Assembly (NCBI RefSeq): GCF_017877055.1
Contig: NZ_JAGIPG010000002.1
Coordinates: 1,178,001-1,242,000, forward strand
Length of the DNA stretch: 64,000 nt
Source of the DNA: Neorhizobium galegae
GTDB lineage: Bacteria; Pseudomonadota; Alphaproteobacteria; Rhizobiales; Rhizobiaceae
Direction: 5' to 3'
Shown one piece after another: positions 25,555 through 33,751 of this stretch. The position numbers were made by a program, and so were the translations under genes. Each line of letters starts with the position of its first letter. Within the stretch, counting starts at the first letter, position 1. Under the pieces are notes generated by a model. It was not told where the DNA came from and did no database searches. It saw only the letters and a program-made list of their open reading frames with translations.

Positions 25555-25682
25555 CCCTTGAGGGGGAGATGCCCGGCAGGACAGAGGGGGTAAACCTCTC
25601 GGCATACTCCTTCTGCCGCACCGTCGCTCCCCCTCGTCCTTCGGACCCTTCGGACCCTTCGGTGACCTCTCCCCCTCAAGGG
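25555..25682. repeat. Palindromic intergenic repeat with 15-bp inverted ends
   Basis: The 15-mer cccttgagggggaga at 25555-25569 is perfectly complementary to 25668-25682. Each end is itself a small hairpin. Inside lie repeated copies of ccttcggac (about 25637-25662). It sits between cueR and the copZ promoter and has the layout of the short palindromic repeats of rhizobial genomes. Confidence 0.75.
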
Positions 25683-25725
25683 GGGAGATCATTGGGAGAC
25701 TGCCGCACCGGCCCGTTTTACACAC

Positions 25726-25755
25726 TTGACCTTCCCTCCATGGGAAGGTGCAGAA
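25726..25755 (+). promoter_or_regulatory. CueR-type promoter/operator of copZ
   Basis: TTGACC (25726-25731) with the dyad ccttccc-tccat-gggaagg (25730-25748). The arms and the 5-base centre spacing equal those at the copA promoter, so one CueR protein should serve both. The copZ start lies 34 bases after the dyad. Confidence 0.88.
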
Positions 25756-25781
25756 CACACACATCGAACAAGGAGATTCTG

Positions 25782-25982
25782 ATGACTGCGATTTTCACCG
25801 TGCCGGACATGACCTGCGGCCATTGCGAAAAGACCGTGCGCGGCGCGCTGGCGGAAGCCCTGCCGGGTGCAGCGGTGGCGATCGATCTCGCCACCAGGAA
25901 AGTCACGATCGAAGGAGATGCGGTGAAGGCCGAAGAGGCGATCCGCGAGGCGGGGTATTCGCCGGAAAGGACGGCGGCTTGA
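25782..25982 (+). CDS. copZ: Copper chaperone CopZ (heavy-metal-associated domain protein)
   Basis: Protein of 66 residues, ATG at 25782 with AAGGAG upstream. It is a single heavy-metal-associated domain with the Cu-binding MTCGHC motif near the N-terminus (VPDMTCGHCEKTVRGAL), two beta strands (AVAIDLATRKVTIEG) and AVKAEEAIREAGYSP. CopZ-type chaperones deliver Cu(I) to CopA in the cytoplasm. It has its own CueR operator and is separated from copA-cueR by a palindromic repeat. Confidence 0.92.
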   Translation: MTAIFTVPDMTCGHCEKTVRGALAEALPGAAVAIDLATRKVTIEGDAVKAEEAIREAGYSPERTAA

Positions 25983-26008
25983 GGCGAAGGGGGACTGTCA
26001 TGCGTAAT

Positions 26009-26030
26009 AGAGGCGGACATTTCCGCCTCT
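26009..26030. terminator. Hairpin downstream of copZ
   Basis: Perfect 8-bp stem (agaggcgg 26009-26016, ccgcctct 26023-26030) with a 6-base loop, 27 bases after the copZ stop. No T run follows, so termination strength is uncertain. Confidence 0.5.
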
Positions 26031-26186
26031 CCCGCACAGCCGTCATGAAAAATTCAACATTCTGACGGGCAAACGTTACACGTCCGCAAAATTCGCATGG
26101 CAGACAAGAGGTGGCTCCTGGACTGGTTTTCATCCGTGGGGTCGGCCTGCTGTTTTTCACCCGCCCTCGAATTGCCGGACGCCCCC

Positions 26187-27317
26187 ATGCTTAAAGCGCT
26201 GTTTTCAACCGTTGCCCTCGCCATCCTCTTCGCACCCGCAGCCCAGGCCGCGGAACCCGGCGTGACGGTGACCACGCCTTGCCCGTTCGGCGATTGCAAG
26301 GCGGCCATCGAGCTTTCCTTCGCAGGCGAGTTTACGATCCCGACCGGCACGTCGTTCGACGGCGTCGAGTTCGGCGGTCTGTCCGGTATCGATTACGATC
26401 CGGCCCGCAATCGGTACATCGCCATTTCCGACGACCGTTCCGAAAGGGCGCCGGCCCGGTTCTACGAGCTTTCGATCGAGGCGACCGCCGCCGGCATCAC
26501 CGATGTGAAAGTGGTGAAGACGGTAACCCTGAAGGACAGGAACGGCGAAGCTTTTGCAGCCAAGAGCGTTGATCCGGAATCGATCCGGCTTGCCAAGGAC
26601 GGCATCTACTGGTCGAGCGAGGGTGACGTGAAGCAGCTTTTGCCGCCCTTCGTCCGTGTCGCCAGCCCGGACGGCGCCTTCCTGCGCGAGTTCGAGCTTT
26701 CCAAGGCGTTTCTGCCGACTGCCGACAAATCCGCCGGCATCCGCGACAACCTCGCTTTCGAAGGGCTTGCCACGCTGCCCGGCGGCGACCTGATGGTGGA
26801 GGTGGAATCGGCGCTGTTCCAGGACGGCCCGATTTCGGGGCTTAGCCGCGGCACGCTCGCCCGGATGATCCGCTACGACGCGGCTACCGGCAAGCCGAAA
26901 GCTGAATATGTCTATCCGATCGCGCCGATCCCTCAGGCGCCGACCGTCGAAAAAGGCTATAACGACAACGGCGCCTCGGAAATCTTAAGCCTGGACGACC
27001 ACCGCCTTCTGGTGGTCGAGCGCGGTTTCGCGCAAGGGTTCGGCAATTCGATCAAGGTCTTCATGGTGGATACCGAGGGCGCGACCGATGTCTCGGCCAT
27101 CCCTTCGCTCGCCAATGCCGATGCGGCCATCGTGCCCGTGCGCAAGGCCCAGGTGCTCGACATGCAGGCGATCGGCTTGAAGCCGGACAATATCGAGGCC
27201 GTCACCTTCGCCAAGGGCACCGACGGCAGCGATCTGCTGATCTTCGCTTCCGACAACAATTTCTCAAAGGAACAGAAGACACAGTTCATCGCCTTCAAGG
27301 TGCTGAGACGCCCGTGA
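26187..27317 (+). CDS. Exported esterase-like phytase family protein
   Basis: Protein of 376 residues from the ATG at 26187. The signal peptide MLKALFSTVALAILFAPAAQ ends near AQA-AEP; the longer upstream frame spoils it and is rejected. The body fits the phytase-like esterase family (a beta-propeller): FGGLSGIDYDPARNRYIAIS, DDRSERAPARFYEL, SVDPESIRL, NLAFEGLATLPGGDL, GASEILSLDDHRLLVVERGF and PDNIEAVTF. It acts in the periplasm or outside. The true substrate of the family is unclear. It is monocistronic, converging with the outer-membrane protein gene across a hairpin. Confidence 0.85.
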   Translation: MLKALFSTVALAILFAPAAQAAEPGVTVTTPCPFGDCKAAIELSFAGEFTIPTGTSFDGVEFGGLSGIDYDPARNRYIAISDDRSERAPARFYELSIEATAAGITDVKVVKTVTLKDRNGEAFAAKSVDPESIRLAKDGIYWSSEGDVKQLLPPFVRVASPDGAFLREFELSKAFLPTADKSAGIRDNLAFEGLATLPGGDLMVEVESALFQDGPISGLSRGTLARMIRYDAATGKPKAEYVYPIAPIPQAPTVEKGYNDNGASEILSLDDHRLLVVERGFAQGFGNSIKVFMVDTEGATDVSAIPSLANADAAIVPVRKAQVLDMQAIGLKPDNIEAVTFAKGTDGSDLLIFASDNNFSKEQKTQFIAFKVLRRP

Positions 27318-27342
27318 GCAAGCAGGCCGACCCTCAAGATTT

Positions 27343-27369
27343 TGCTCCACCTTTTCGCAAGGTGGAGCA
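27343..27369. terminator. Strong hairpin between convergent genes
   Basis: Perfect 11-bp stem (tgctccacctt 27343-27353, aaggtggagca 27359-27369) with a ttcgc loop, between the ends of the phytase-like gene and the outer-membrane protein gene. No clear T run on either strand. Confidence 0.6.
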
Positions 27370-27394
27370 TTGAAACATATCTCGAAGTCGCGGC

Positions 27395-28024
27395 TTAGAA
27401 CTTCACGCCGATGCCGACGTTGATCACGTGCTGGCTGAAGTCGAAATCGGCGCCAGCGAGGCTGCCGTTGCCGAAGTCGTTGTAGCGGTATTCGAGGCGG
27501 CCGAAGACATTGTCGGTGAACGCGTAGTCGACGCCGGCGCCGACGGTCCAGCCGTTGAGCATGTCGTCGTCGTCAAAGCCGCCGCCGTCGATGTGGGCGG
27601 TGGTGGCCGTCCAGCCGGCTGCCGCGAAGATCAACGCCCGGTCCATGGCATAACCGACGCGGCCGCGAACCGAACCGGAGAAGCCGGTATCTATATCGAT
27701 GCCGCCCGCATAGCTGTTTTCGTTCCAGTCGTAGTTGACGTCGCCTTCGATACCGGCCACGAAACCGCTGGAGAACTGCCAGTTATAACCAACGAAGCCG
27801 CCAAGCCTCCAGCTGTCGAAATCGTCCGAACCGCCGCCGGCAGCATCGCCGTCGCCCCAGGCATACCCCGTATGGGCACCGATATAGGGGCCGTTCCAGG
27901 AGAATACGACGGGCGCTTCGACGGCTTGCGGCGCCTGCGGGATTTGCTCGACGGCGTCGGCTGCGTAAGCAACGGAAGAGGCGGTCATGGCGGCCGACGC
28001 TGCAAGAATGAAAAGAGCCTTCAT
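27395..28024 (-). CDS. Outer-membrane beta-barrel protein (RopB/Omp25-like)
   Basis: Protein of 209 residues with a signal peptide (MKALFILAASAAMTASSVAY, cut near AYA-AD) and an eight-stranded barrel of the OMP_b-brl type: FSWNGPYIGAHTGYAWGDGD, RLGGFVGYNWQFSSGFVAGI, SVRGRVGYAMDRALIFAAAG, VGAGVDYAFTDNVFGRLEYR, and a last strand ending in VGIGVKF with terminal Phe. This is the family of rhizobial RopB and Brucella Omp25/Omp31. GGAGGG precedes the ATG. It should lie in the outer membrane. The signature strands are clear; the specific role is not. Confidence 0.9.
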   Translation of the reverse strand: MKALFILAASAAMTASSVAYAADAVEQIPQAPQAVEAPVVFSWNGPYIGAHTGYAWGDGDAAGGGSDDFDSWRLGGFVGYNWQFSSGFVAGIEGDVNYDWNENSYAGGIDIDTGFSGSVRGRVGYAMDRALIFAAAGWTATTAHIDGGGFDDDDMLNGWTVGAGVDYAFTDNVFGRLEYRYNDFGNGSLAGADFDFSQHVINVGIGVKF

Positions 28025-28231
28025 GGATATTCCCTCCGATTGGTTGGCAGAAACGCAAATAGAGCGGTTTGCTTGGAAAGCTGTAGCTAAAATACAACAT
28101 CGGAGAAAATCTGCAATTACGCCTTAAGATCCTGAAAACGTGCAATTTTAATTTTCGGCTCATCCCTTGACCTCAATCGTGGTTGAGGTTGTAGCGTCCC
28201 CGGGACTGAAAAACAGGACAAGAGGCAGGGC

Positions 28232-29620
28232 GTGTTGCAGGACATCAATGTAGGCTGGTCGAGGCTTCTCAGGGGCCGCGAAGGAGCGATGCTGGGGCTG
28301 ATCTCGGCGGGGGTCGGGCTGCATGCCTTCAACCAGTTCGCGATCGTTGCGGCCCTGCCGCCGGCGGCAAGGGAGATCGGCGGCACGGGCTATTTCAGCT
28401 GGGCCTATACGCTCTATTTCCTGGGCTCGATCGCCGGCGGCACGGGGGCTGCGGCCCTGCGCGACCGCTTTGGCGCACGCCTCATCCTCGTTATCTCGGC
28501 GCTGATCTTTGCTGTGGGCGGGCTGCTTGCGCTGTCGGCGCCGGCCTTTTCCTGGATCATGGCCGGGCGCCTGCTGCAGGGGATTGCCGATGGGCTGATC
28601 GTGGCGATCTGCTACAGCCTCATCCCAGCCAGCTTTCCCTCCGCCCTGATCGCGAAGGTGTTCGCGGTGGAGGCGATCGTCTGGGCGGTGGCGGCGATTG
28701 CCGGGCCATTGGCGGGCGGGCTTCTGACCGAGGCCTATTCCTGGCGGGCGTCTTTTCTGGCCGTCTCGCCCTTGGTGGTTCTGCTTGCCGTCTTTGCGCT
28801 GACCGCGAAGGCGAGAGTGACCGAGGCGGCACCGGTGCCGCTGTCCGTCGCCACCATTGCGCTCTGCCTGGCGGCCTCCTTCGTCCTGTCGCTCTCCTCG
28901 GTGGCGACCGGAGGGGCGATGCAGGCGGTGGCGGTCGTGGCAGGCGTCGGCCTGTTCCTGCCGGCGCTGAGGCTCGACGGGCGGATCGGGCCAAAACTGT
29001 TTCCGGACGGCGCTTTCCGGCTCGGCTCGGTGCTGGGGCACGGGTTCTGGGTGCTGTTCCTGATGTCGGCGAGCCACTCCGTCGGCAGCGTTTACCTGGC
29101 GCTGATGATCGACGCCGTCTTCGGTTTCCGGCCGGCCGTGGTCGGTTATCTGGTGGTGACCATGGCGCTCTCCTGGAGTGCGGTCGCAGTGGTCGCGAGC
29201 AGGATTACTGCGCTTGGGCCGCGGCATCGGTGGATGCGCGCAGGCGCATTGTTTCAACTGGCCGGTTTCCTTGGCCTCGCCGCCGCGTTCGCGAGCGGGT
29301 CGCTGGTGCTGCTGCTGGTGGGCCAGGTGGCAATCGGTACGGGTTTCGGCGTCGCCTGGGCAAGCGTCAACCAGGCGGCGATGGAAGCGGCAGCAAGGCA
29401 GGAGCGCGATCTCGCAAGTGCCTTGCTGCCGACGATTTCGACCGCCGGTTACGCGATCGGCGCGGGGATCGCCGGGATGATCGCAAGTGCGACCGGCCTG
29501 GTTTCGGCGCTGGAGAACGGCGAGGCCGGCGGGCCGGCGCTGTGGCTCTACGGGACTGCCGCAGTCGGTGCGCTCCTGACCTTCATCCTCGGTTTCGGCG
29601 TGCGGCTCGCCAAGCCTTGA
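28232..29620 (+). CDS. MFS transporter
   Basis: Protein of 462 residues from a GTG at 28232 (AGGCAGGG upstream). It is a polytopic membrane protein of the major facilitator superfamily with about 12-14 helices and the loop-2/3 motif GAAALRDRFGARLILVIS (G-x3-D-R-x-G-R-type). The hydrophobic blocks (MLGLISAGVGLHAFNQFAIV and YFSWAYTLYFLGSIAGGTGA) resemble drug-efflux members (DHA2 or Bcr/CflA-like). The substrate cannot be told. It stands alone, followed 98 bases later by selO. Confidence 0.85.
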   Translation: MLQDINVGWSRLLRGREGAMLGLISAGVGLHAFNQFAIVAALPPAAREIGGTGYFSWAYTLYFLGSIAGGTGAAALRDRFGARLILVISALIFAVGGLLALSAPAFSWIMAGRLLQGIADGLIVAICYSLIPASFPSALIAKVFAVEAIVWAVAAIAGPLAGGLLTEAYSWRASFLAVSPLVVLLAVFALTAKARVTEAAPVPLSVATIALCLAASFVLSLSSVATGGAMQAVAVVAGVGLFLPALRLDGRIGPKLFPDGAFRLGSVLGHGFWVLFLMSASHSVGSVYLALMIDAVFGFRPAVVGYLVVTMALSWSAVAVVASRITALGPRHRWMRAGALFQLAGFLGLAAAFASGSLVLLLVGQVAIGTGFGVAWASVNQAAMEAAARQERDLASALLPTISTAGYAIGAGIAGMIASATGLVSALENGEAGGPALWLYGTAAVGALLTFILGFGVRLAKP

Positions 29621-29718
29621 GCAGCGCAACAAAAACGCATTTCGCTTGTTCGGCGGGACAGATTTCCCATATTTGAAGAAAAGGTCGCCGCATCCGGGCG
29701 GCCAGAGGAGTCCTTCCC

Positions 29719-31179
29719 GTGTTCCAGTTCGACAATTCCTATGCCCGCCTGCCGGACAGGTTTTTCGCATCTGTCTATCCCGAGCCGGTGGAGGGGCCAA
29801 AGCTTCTGAAATTCAACGCGGAACTGGCAGAGGAACTGGGCGTCGAGGCCGATTTTTCCGATCCCGCCCGGCTGGCGGCGATCCTTGCCGGCAATGTCGT
29901 GCCGCCCGGCGCCATGCCGATCGCCATGGCCTATGCCGGACACCAGTTCGGCAATTTCGTGCCGCAGCTCGGCGACGGGCGGGCGATATTGCTGGGCGAA
30001 GTCGTCGACCATAAGGGCAGGCGCCGCGACATCCAGCTGAAGGGGGCGGGGCCGACCCCGTATTCCCGCCGGGGCGACGGGCGTGCGGCGCTTGGGCCGG
30101 TGCTGCGCGAATATATCGTGTCCGAGGCGATGAACGCCCTCGGCGTGCCGGCGACGCGGGCCTTGGCGGCTGTCGCAACCGGCGAACAGGTCTATCGCGA
30201 GACGGTGGAGCAGGGCGCGGTGTTCGTGCGCGTCGCGGCAAGCCACGTGCGGATCGGCACGTTCCAGTTCTTTGCCGCCCGCGGCGACAATGACGGGATA
30301 AAACTGCTCGCCGACTATGTGATCGAGCGGCATTATCCGGAGCTGAAAACGGCGGAGAACCCTTATCTGGCGCTGCTGCAGGGCGTGGCGGCGCGTCAGG
30401 CGGAGCTGATCGCCCGCTGGCTGGGCGTCGGCTTCATTCATGGGGTGATGAACACCGACAATATGACGATTTCGGGCGAGACGATCGACTTCGGGCCTTG
30501 CGCCTTCCTCGACGAATACGACCCGATGAAGGTGTTTTCGTCGATCGACCAGGGCGGCCGCTATGCCTATCGCAACCAGCCAGGCATCGGCCAGTGGAAC
30601 ATTGCGCGGCTGGCGGAATGCCTTCTGCCGCTGCTCGACGCGGACGAGGAGAAGGCCGTGGAAGCGGCAAACGCCGTGCTGAAAGCGTTCGGCGAACGGT
30701 TTCAGAAAGAGTGGATCGGCGTTTTCCGGGCAAAGATCGGTCTTGCGACCGAGGCCGACGGCGATGGCGACCTGATCCAGGCGCTGCTGGCAGCCATGCA
30801 CGAGGGGCAGGCGGACTTCACGCTGGCCTTTCGGCGGCTTGCCGATGCGGCGGAGGGCAGGGACGCGGCGTTCCTGGGCAGTTTTGCCGATCCGCACAAG
30901 GCTCAGGCCTGGCTTGCCGACTGGCGCGAGCGGCTGGCCACGGAGGCCCGGCCGGTCGGCGAACTGGCTGCCGGACTGCGCGCCGTCAACCCGGCGGTCA
31001 TTCCGCGCAATCACAAGGTCCAGGAGGCTCTTTCGTCCGCCAATTACGGAGATTTCGGTGTCTTCGAACGTTTGCTGGAGGCACTGGAAAAGCCCTACGA
31101 GGACCGGCCGGAATTCGAAGATTTCACGCAGCCTCCGAAGCCGGAGGAACGGGTGATGCAGACGTTCTGCGGGACATGA
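29719..31179 (+). CDS. selO: Protein adenylyltransferase SelO (YdiU family)
   Basis: Protein of 486 residues from a GTG at 29719 with GAGGAG upstream. SelO is a pseudokinase that binds ATP in a flipped pose and transfers AMP to Ser, Thr or Tyr of target proteins, linked to redox stress. Family motifs are clear: AYAGHQFGNFVPQLGDGRAI, LKGAGPTPYSRRGDGRAALG, FIHGVMNTDNMTISGETIDF, GPCAFLDEYDP and the C-terminal NYGDFGVFERLLEAL. The protein ends with TFCGT; the penultimate-region Cys is the position where eukaryotic relatives have selenocysteine. Codon use is uniform. Confidence 0.93.
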   Translation: MFQFDNSYARLPDRFFASVYPEPVEGPKLLKFNAELAEELGVEADFSDPARLAAILAGNVVPPGAMPIAMAYAGHQFGNFVPQLGDGRAILLGEVVDHKGRRRDIQLKGAGPTPYSRRGDGRAALGPVLREYIVSEAMNALGVPATRALAAVATGEQVYRETVEQGAVFVRVAASHVRIGTFQFFAARGDNDGIKLLADYVIERHYPELKTAENPYLALLQGVAARQAELIARWLGVGFIHGVMNTDNMTISGETIDFGPCAFLDEYDPMKVFSSIDQGGRYAYRNQPGIGQWNIARLAECLLPLLDADEEKAVEAANAVLKAFGERFQKEWIGVFRAKIGLATEADGDGDLIQALLAAMHEGQADFTLAFRRLADAAEGRDAAFLGSFADPHKAQAWLADWRERLATEARPVGELAAGLRAVNPAVIPRNHKVQEALSSANYGDFGVFERLLEALEKPYEDRPEFEDFTQPPKPEERVMQTFCGT

Positions 31180-31221
31180 CTCCGTCCGTAAATTAATCTT
31201 TGCTAATTAGGAAAATAGTCC

Positions 31222-31250
31222 TTGACGGCGTGACGGTTGTTTGATAGGGT
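31222..31250 (+). promoter_or_regulatory. Sigma-70 type promoter ahead of the GTA-like cluster
   Basis: TTGACG (31222-31227), a spacer of 17 bases, then TAGGGT (31245-31250). The -35 is an excellent match to the alphaproteobacterial housekeeping consensus; the -10 is weaker. AT-rich sequence with ttaa-N7-taat (31193-31207) lies just upstream and is a poor match to a CtrA site. Transcription should start near 31257. Confidence 0.6.
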
Positions 31251-31256
31251 CTAGGC

Positions 31257-31352
31257 ACAGTCGAAGTATTGTGCCGGCGGCAGCCTTCGGGCGGCCGGTG
31301 GCAAGACTTCCAGTCAAACTGGCCCGGTCTCAAAAGCCGGGCCTTCTTTTTA
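31257..31352 (+). ncRNA. Structured leader or small RNA with intrinsic terminator
   Basis: From the predicted start near 31257, the RNA would form a long stem at 31272-31303 closed by a UUCG tetraloop (gcc-ttcg-ggc at its tip). A small stem follows at 31310-31322 (ccagt-caa-actgg), then a terminator with ggcccgg (31321-31327), ccgggcc (31337-31343) and a T-rich run to about 31352. The small stem and the terminator share bases 31321-31322, so they exclude one another, as in attenuators. It could be a free ~95-base RNA or a leader that controls read-through into the GTA genes 103 bases downstream. I do not recognise its family. Confidence 0.6.
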
Positions 31353-31454
31353 TCTCGAAAATCGGCGGCGGGGACGCGCGGCGACCGGAAACGGCGCGGC
31401 GGGATTTTCTGCGCCGAAATTCTGGCCTTCATTTTGGCCCCGGGGATATCCGAA

Positions 31455-32021
31455 ATGGATGAATTCGAGACGTTCGATCCGGCGCTTTTCGGGCTCTGGG
31501 CGGAGGCGCCGGTCTATGGCGACGGGGTCGCGATGGATGATCCGGCGTTGGTCGACGCGGTGCGCGGCGTGCTGCTGGAGATCAAGTCGGCCGAGGACGC
31601 ATTTTCTCCGGGCGAGGAGCTGCGGCGGCTCCTGAACGAGATGACGGTCGAGATGCGCGATCAGTTTTCGACTTTTCGGAGGATGCGCACCTCGGCGGAG
31701 GCGGCGCTCGAGAGTGGCGACGACGCCGCGCAGAAACTAGCGCGTGCCGACGTGAAGGCGGCCACCGACGCCATGTCGCTGATCGTCCGCACCCTCGAAA
31801 AAGTCGACAGCCTGCAGCGCCAGCTCGCTCGCGACCGCGAGGAAGCGGCCGAACGTGAGGCGGACGAGGGCGGCTATGAGGAGGCTGTGCGTGAGGTCGA
31901 AGAACTTATCGAACGGCGTGCTCAAGAGCGTTTTGAGAAGCGGTGCCTCGCGGCTGGTATTGAGATTGGTGAGCCCGGTGGTGCGGGAGGGAATGGAGCG
32001 GTACCGCCTGACACCGGTTGA
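31455..32021 (+). CDS. Candidate GTA gp1 (small terminase-like), coiled-coil protein
   Basis: Protein of 188 residues from the ATG at 31455 (MDEFETFDPALFGLWAEAPV). The body is charged and helical, with a likely coiled coil at ~130-175 (LARDREEAAEREADEGGYEE, AVREVEELIERRAQERFEKR). It stands immediately upstream of the large terminase and overlaps it, where Rhodobacter GTA has gp1, the small terminase. I infer that role from position and from the helical fold; no helix-turn-helix is clear. The last residues (GEPGGAGGNGAVPPDTG) are low-complexity. The frame is open upstream to 31269 but that part covers the terminator. Confidence 0.6.
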   Translation: MDEFETFDPALFGLWAEAPVYGDGVAMDDPALVDAVRGVLLEIKSAEDAFSPGEELRRLLNEMTVEMRDQFSTFRRMRTSAEAALESGDDAAQKLARADVKAATDAMSLIVRTLEKVDSLQRQLARDREEAAEREADEGGYEEAVREVEELIERRAQERFEKRCLAAGIEIGEPGGAGGNGAVPPDTG

Positions 32022-33723
32022 GGACCTTGTCGAAGCTGAGACGAACGAAATGCTGGCTGAATACGGGGAAACGATGGACCGGATCAGCAGTTTGCGAGCT
32101 CGGAAGCGTGGAGCAATAGCGAAGGGTCAGGCGATCATCGCTGATCCGGAGGGCGACGAAGGCGTGGCTGAAATCGCTGTCGATGAGGCCGGAGCGGACC
32201 AGGGCGGCGAGCTCCCTCTTCTCCCCAGCAGGGAGAAGCCCCGAGCGGAGCGAGGGGATGAGGGGGCCGACGACGCCGGAACGGTCGATCTGGTGGATCA
32301 AGAAATGCCCGAAGCGGAATTGGGGAGCGAGAAGGTGGCTTCGCCTCCCTCATCCGGTCCTTCGCACCACCCGCTGGGGTCGAGCCACGCGTCTCGACCC
32401 GTCCTTCGAACCCCGGATGGGGAGAATAAGGAGTCCGCTGAGCCGCCATCGTCCTCAGCAAGTTCTTCGCGTAAGTGGCGTGATAGCGTCCATGCACATC
32501 ATTCCCGCGCCGCAAGCCGGGATTGGCGCCATACCGGTCGCGACGACCAGAAACCGCCCGAAGGCGATTGGCGCACCTGGCTGATCATGGGCGGGCGCGG
32601 GTCGGGCAAGACGCGGGCAGGCGCCGAATGGATCCACGGGCTGGCCTCGGCCGACGCACGATCGGAGCTTCGGATCGCGCTGGTGGCGGAAACGCTGGGC
32701 GATGCCCGCGAGGTGATGATCGACGGGGTTTCCGGGATCTGCCGGATTGCACGAAAGAACCGGCCGGATTTCGAGATTTCGCGTCGGCGGCTGGTCTGGC
32801 CGAACGGGGCGATCGCGCAGATCTTTTCCTCCGAAGACCCGGAAAGCCTGCGCGGACCGCAGTTTCATTTTGCCTGGTGCGACGAGCTCGCCAAGTGGCG
32901 GCATGCGGAGGAAACCTTCGACATGCTGCAGTTCGGGCTGCGGCTCGGGGCCGATCCGCGCCAGCTGGTGACGACGACGCCGCGGCCGGTGCCGATCCTG
33001 AAACGGCTGATCGCCGATTCAGGCACGCGGCTCGTGAGGATCTCGACCCAGGCGAATGCCGGCAACCTCTCGCCGGGCTTCATCTCGGCGCTGGAGGCGC
33101 GTTACGGCGGCACCCGGCTCGGGCGGCAGGAACTGGCCGGCGAGCTGATCGAGGACCGTGAGGATGCGCTGTGGAAACGCAGCGATCTGGAGGCCTTTAC
33201 GATAAGGTTTACCGGCGCACTGAGGCGCATCGTGGTGGCGGTCGATCCGCCTTCAGGCTCGGGTGAAAAGTCCTGCTGCGGCATTGTCGTCGCCGGGCTG
33301 GAGGCGAGCGGGCGGGCGGTGGTGCTGGCCGATTGTTCTGTCGAGGGCAAAAGCCCGGCCGGCTGGGCGAATGCGGTGGCGCGGGCCTATGCGCGCTTCC
33401 AGGCGGATCGGGTCGTGGCGGAAGTGAACCAGGGCGGCGAGATGGTGACGGCGATGCTGAAAAGCGTCGATGCGGCGCTGCCGGTGACGATGGTGCGGGC
33501 GACGCGGGGCAAGTTTTTGCGCGCCGAGCCGGTGGCGGCGCTCTACGAACAGGGGCGTGTGGCCCATGCCGGCCGGTTTGCCGAGCTCGAAGACCAGATG
33601 TGCGATTTCGGTCCGGACGGACTGTCCTCAGGCCGTTCGCCCGACCGGCTCGACGCGCTGGTCTGGGCGCTGACGGCGCTGATGCTGGAGGGTCACGGGG
33701 AGCCGCGCGTGCGGGGCATTTAG
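31993..33723 (+). CDS. GTA/phage terminase large subunit (DNA-packaging ATPase)
   Basis: The packaging motor that translocates and cuts DNA. The conserved protein begins near 32544: PPEGDWRTWLIMGGRGSGKT (Walker A), then TRAGAEWIHGL, an ATPase part with FHFAWCDELAKWR (Walker B-type CDEL), TTTPRPVPILKRL, and a C-terminal nuclease part starting RIVVAVDPPSGSG and ending with SPDRLDALVWALTALM. The start is unclear. The frame is open from 31855; I use the ATG at 31993, and an ATG at 32305 with GGTGG upstream would give a more normal 472 residues. The ~180 residues before the ATPase are low-complexity and contain a palindromic repeat (32214-32425). The gene overlaps gp1 by 29 bases. Confidence 0.85.
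   Translation: MERYRLTPVEDLVEAETNEMLAEYGETMDRISSLRARKRGAIAKGQAIIADPEGDEGVAEIAVDEAGADQGGELPLLPSREKPRAERGDEGADDAGTVDLVDQEMPEAELGSEKVASPPSSGPSHHPLGSSHASRPVLRTPDGENKESAEPPSSSASSSRKWRDSVHAHHSRAASRDWRHTGRDDQKPPEGDWRTWLIMGGRGSGKTRAGAEWIHGLASADARSELRIALVAETLGDAREVMIDGVSGICRIARKNRPDFEISRRRLVWPNGAIAQIFSSEDPESLRGPQFHFAWCDELAKWRHAEETFDMLQFGLRLGADPRQLVTTTPRPVPILKRLIADSGTRLVRISTQANAGNLSPGFISALEARYGGTRLGRQELAGELIEDREDALWKRSDLEAFTIRFTGALRRIVVAVDPPSGSGEKSCCGIVVAGLEASGRAVVLADCSVEGKSPAGWANAVARAYARFQADRVVAEVNQGGEMVTAMLKSVDAALPVTMVRATRGKFLRAEPVAALYEQGRVAHAGRFAELEDQMCDFGPDGLSSGRSPDRLDALVWALTALMLEGHGEPRVRGI
32214..32425. repeat. Palindromic repeat within the terminase reading frame
   Basis: The left arm at 32214-32238 (an 8-bp hairpin, cttctccc-cagca-gggagaag) matches the arm at the start of ccmH (56678-56702) at 24 of 25 positions, and is followed by a similar gagcg...gatgagg stretch. 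The right part near 32405-32425 is only a loose inverted match. The element keeps the frame open, so it is translated if the gene starts upstream of it. Confidence 0.65.
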
Positions 33724-33751
33724 GCGCGGCTCTTTACCAGGTTGATGATGA

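Noticed and set aside
25637..25662. Repeated ccttcggac units considered as a CRISPR or tandem array
   Set aside because: Units are only 9 bases with no spacers; they lie inside the palindromic element.
28160..29800. 546-codon open frame on the minus strand
   Set aside because: Antisense to the MFS transporter gene; dominated by Arg, Gln, His and Pro.
31193..31207. ttaa-N7-taat as a CtrA site controlling the GTA cluster
   Set aside because: Only the first half matches the CtrA consensus; too weak to claim.
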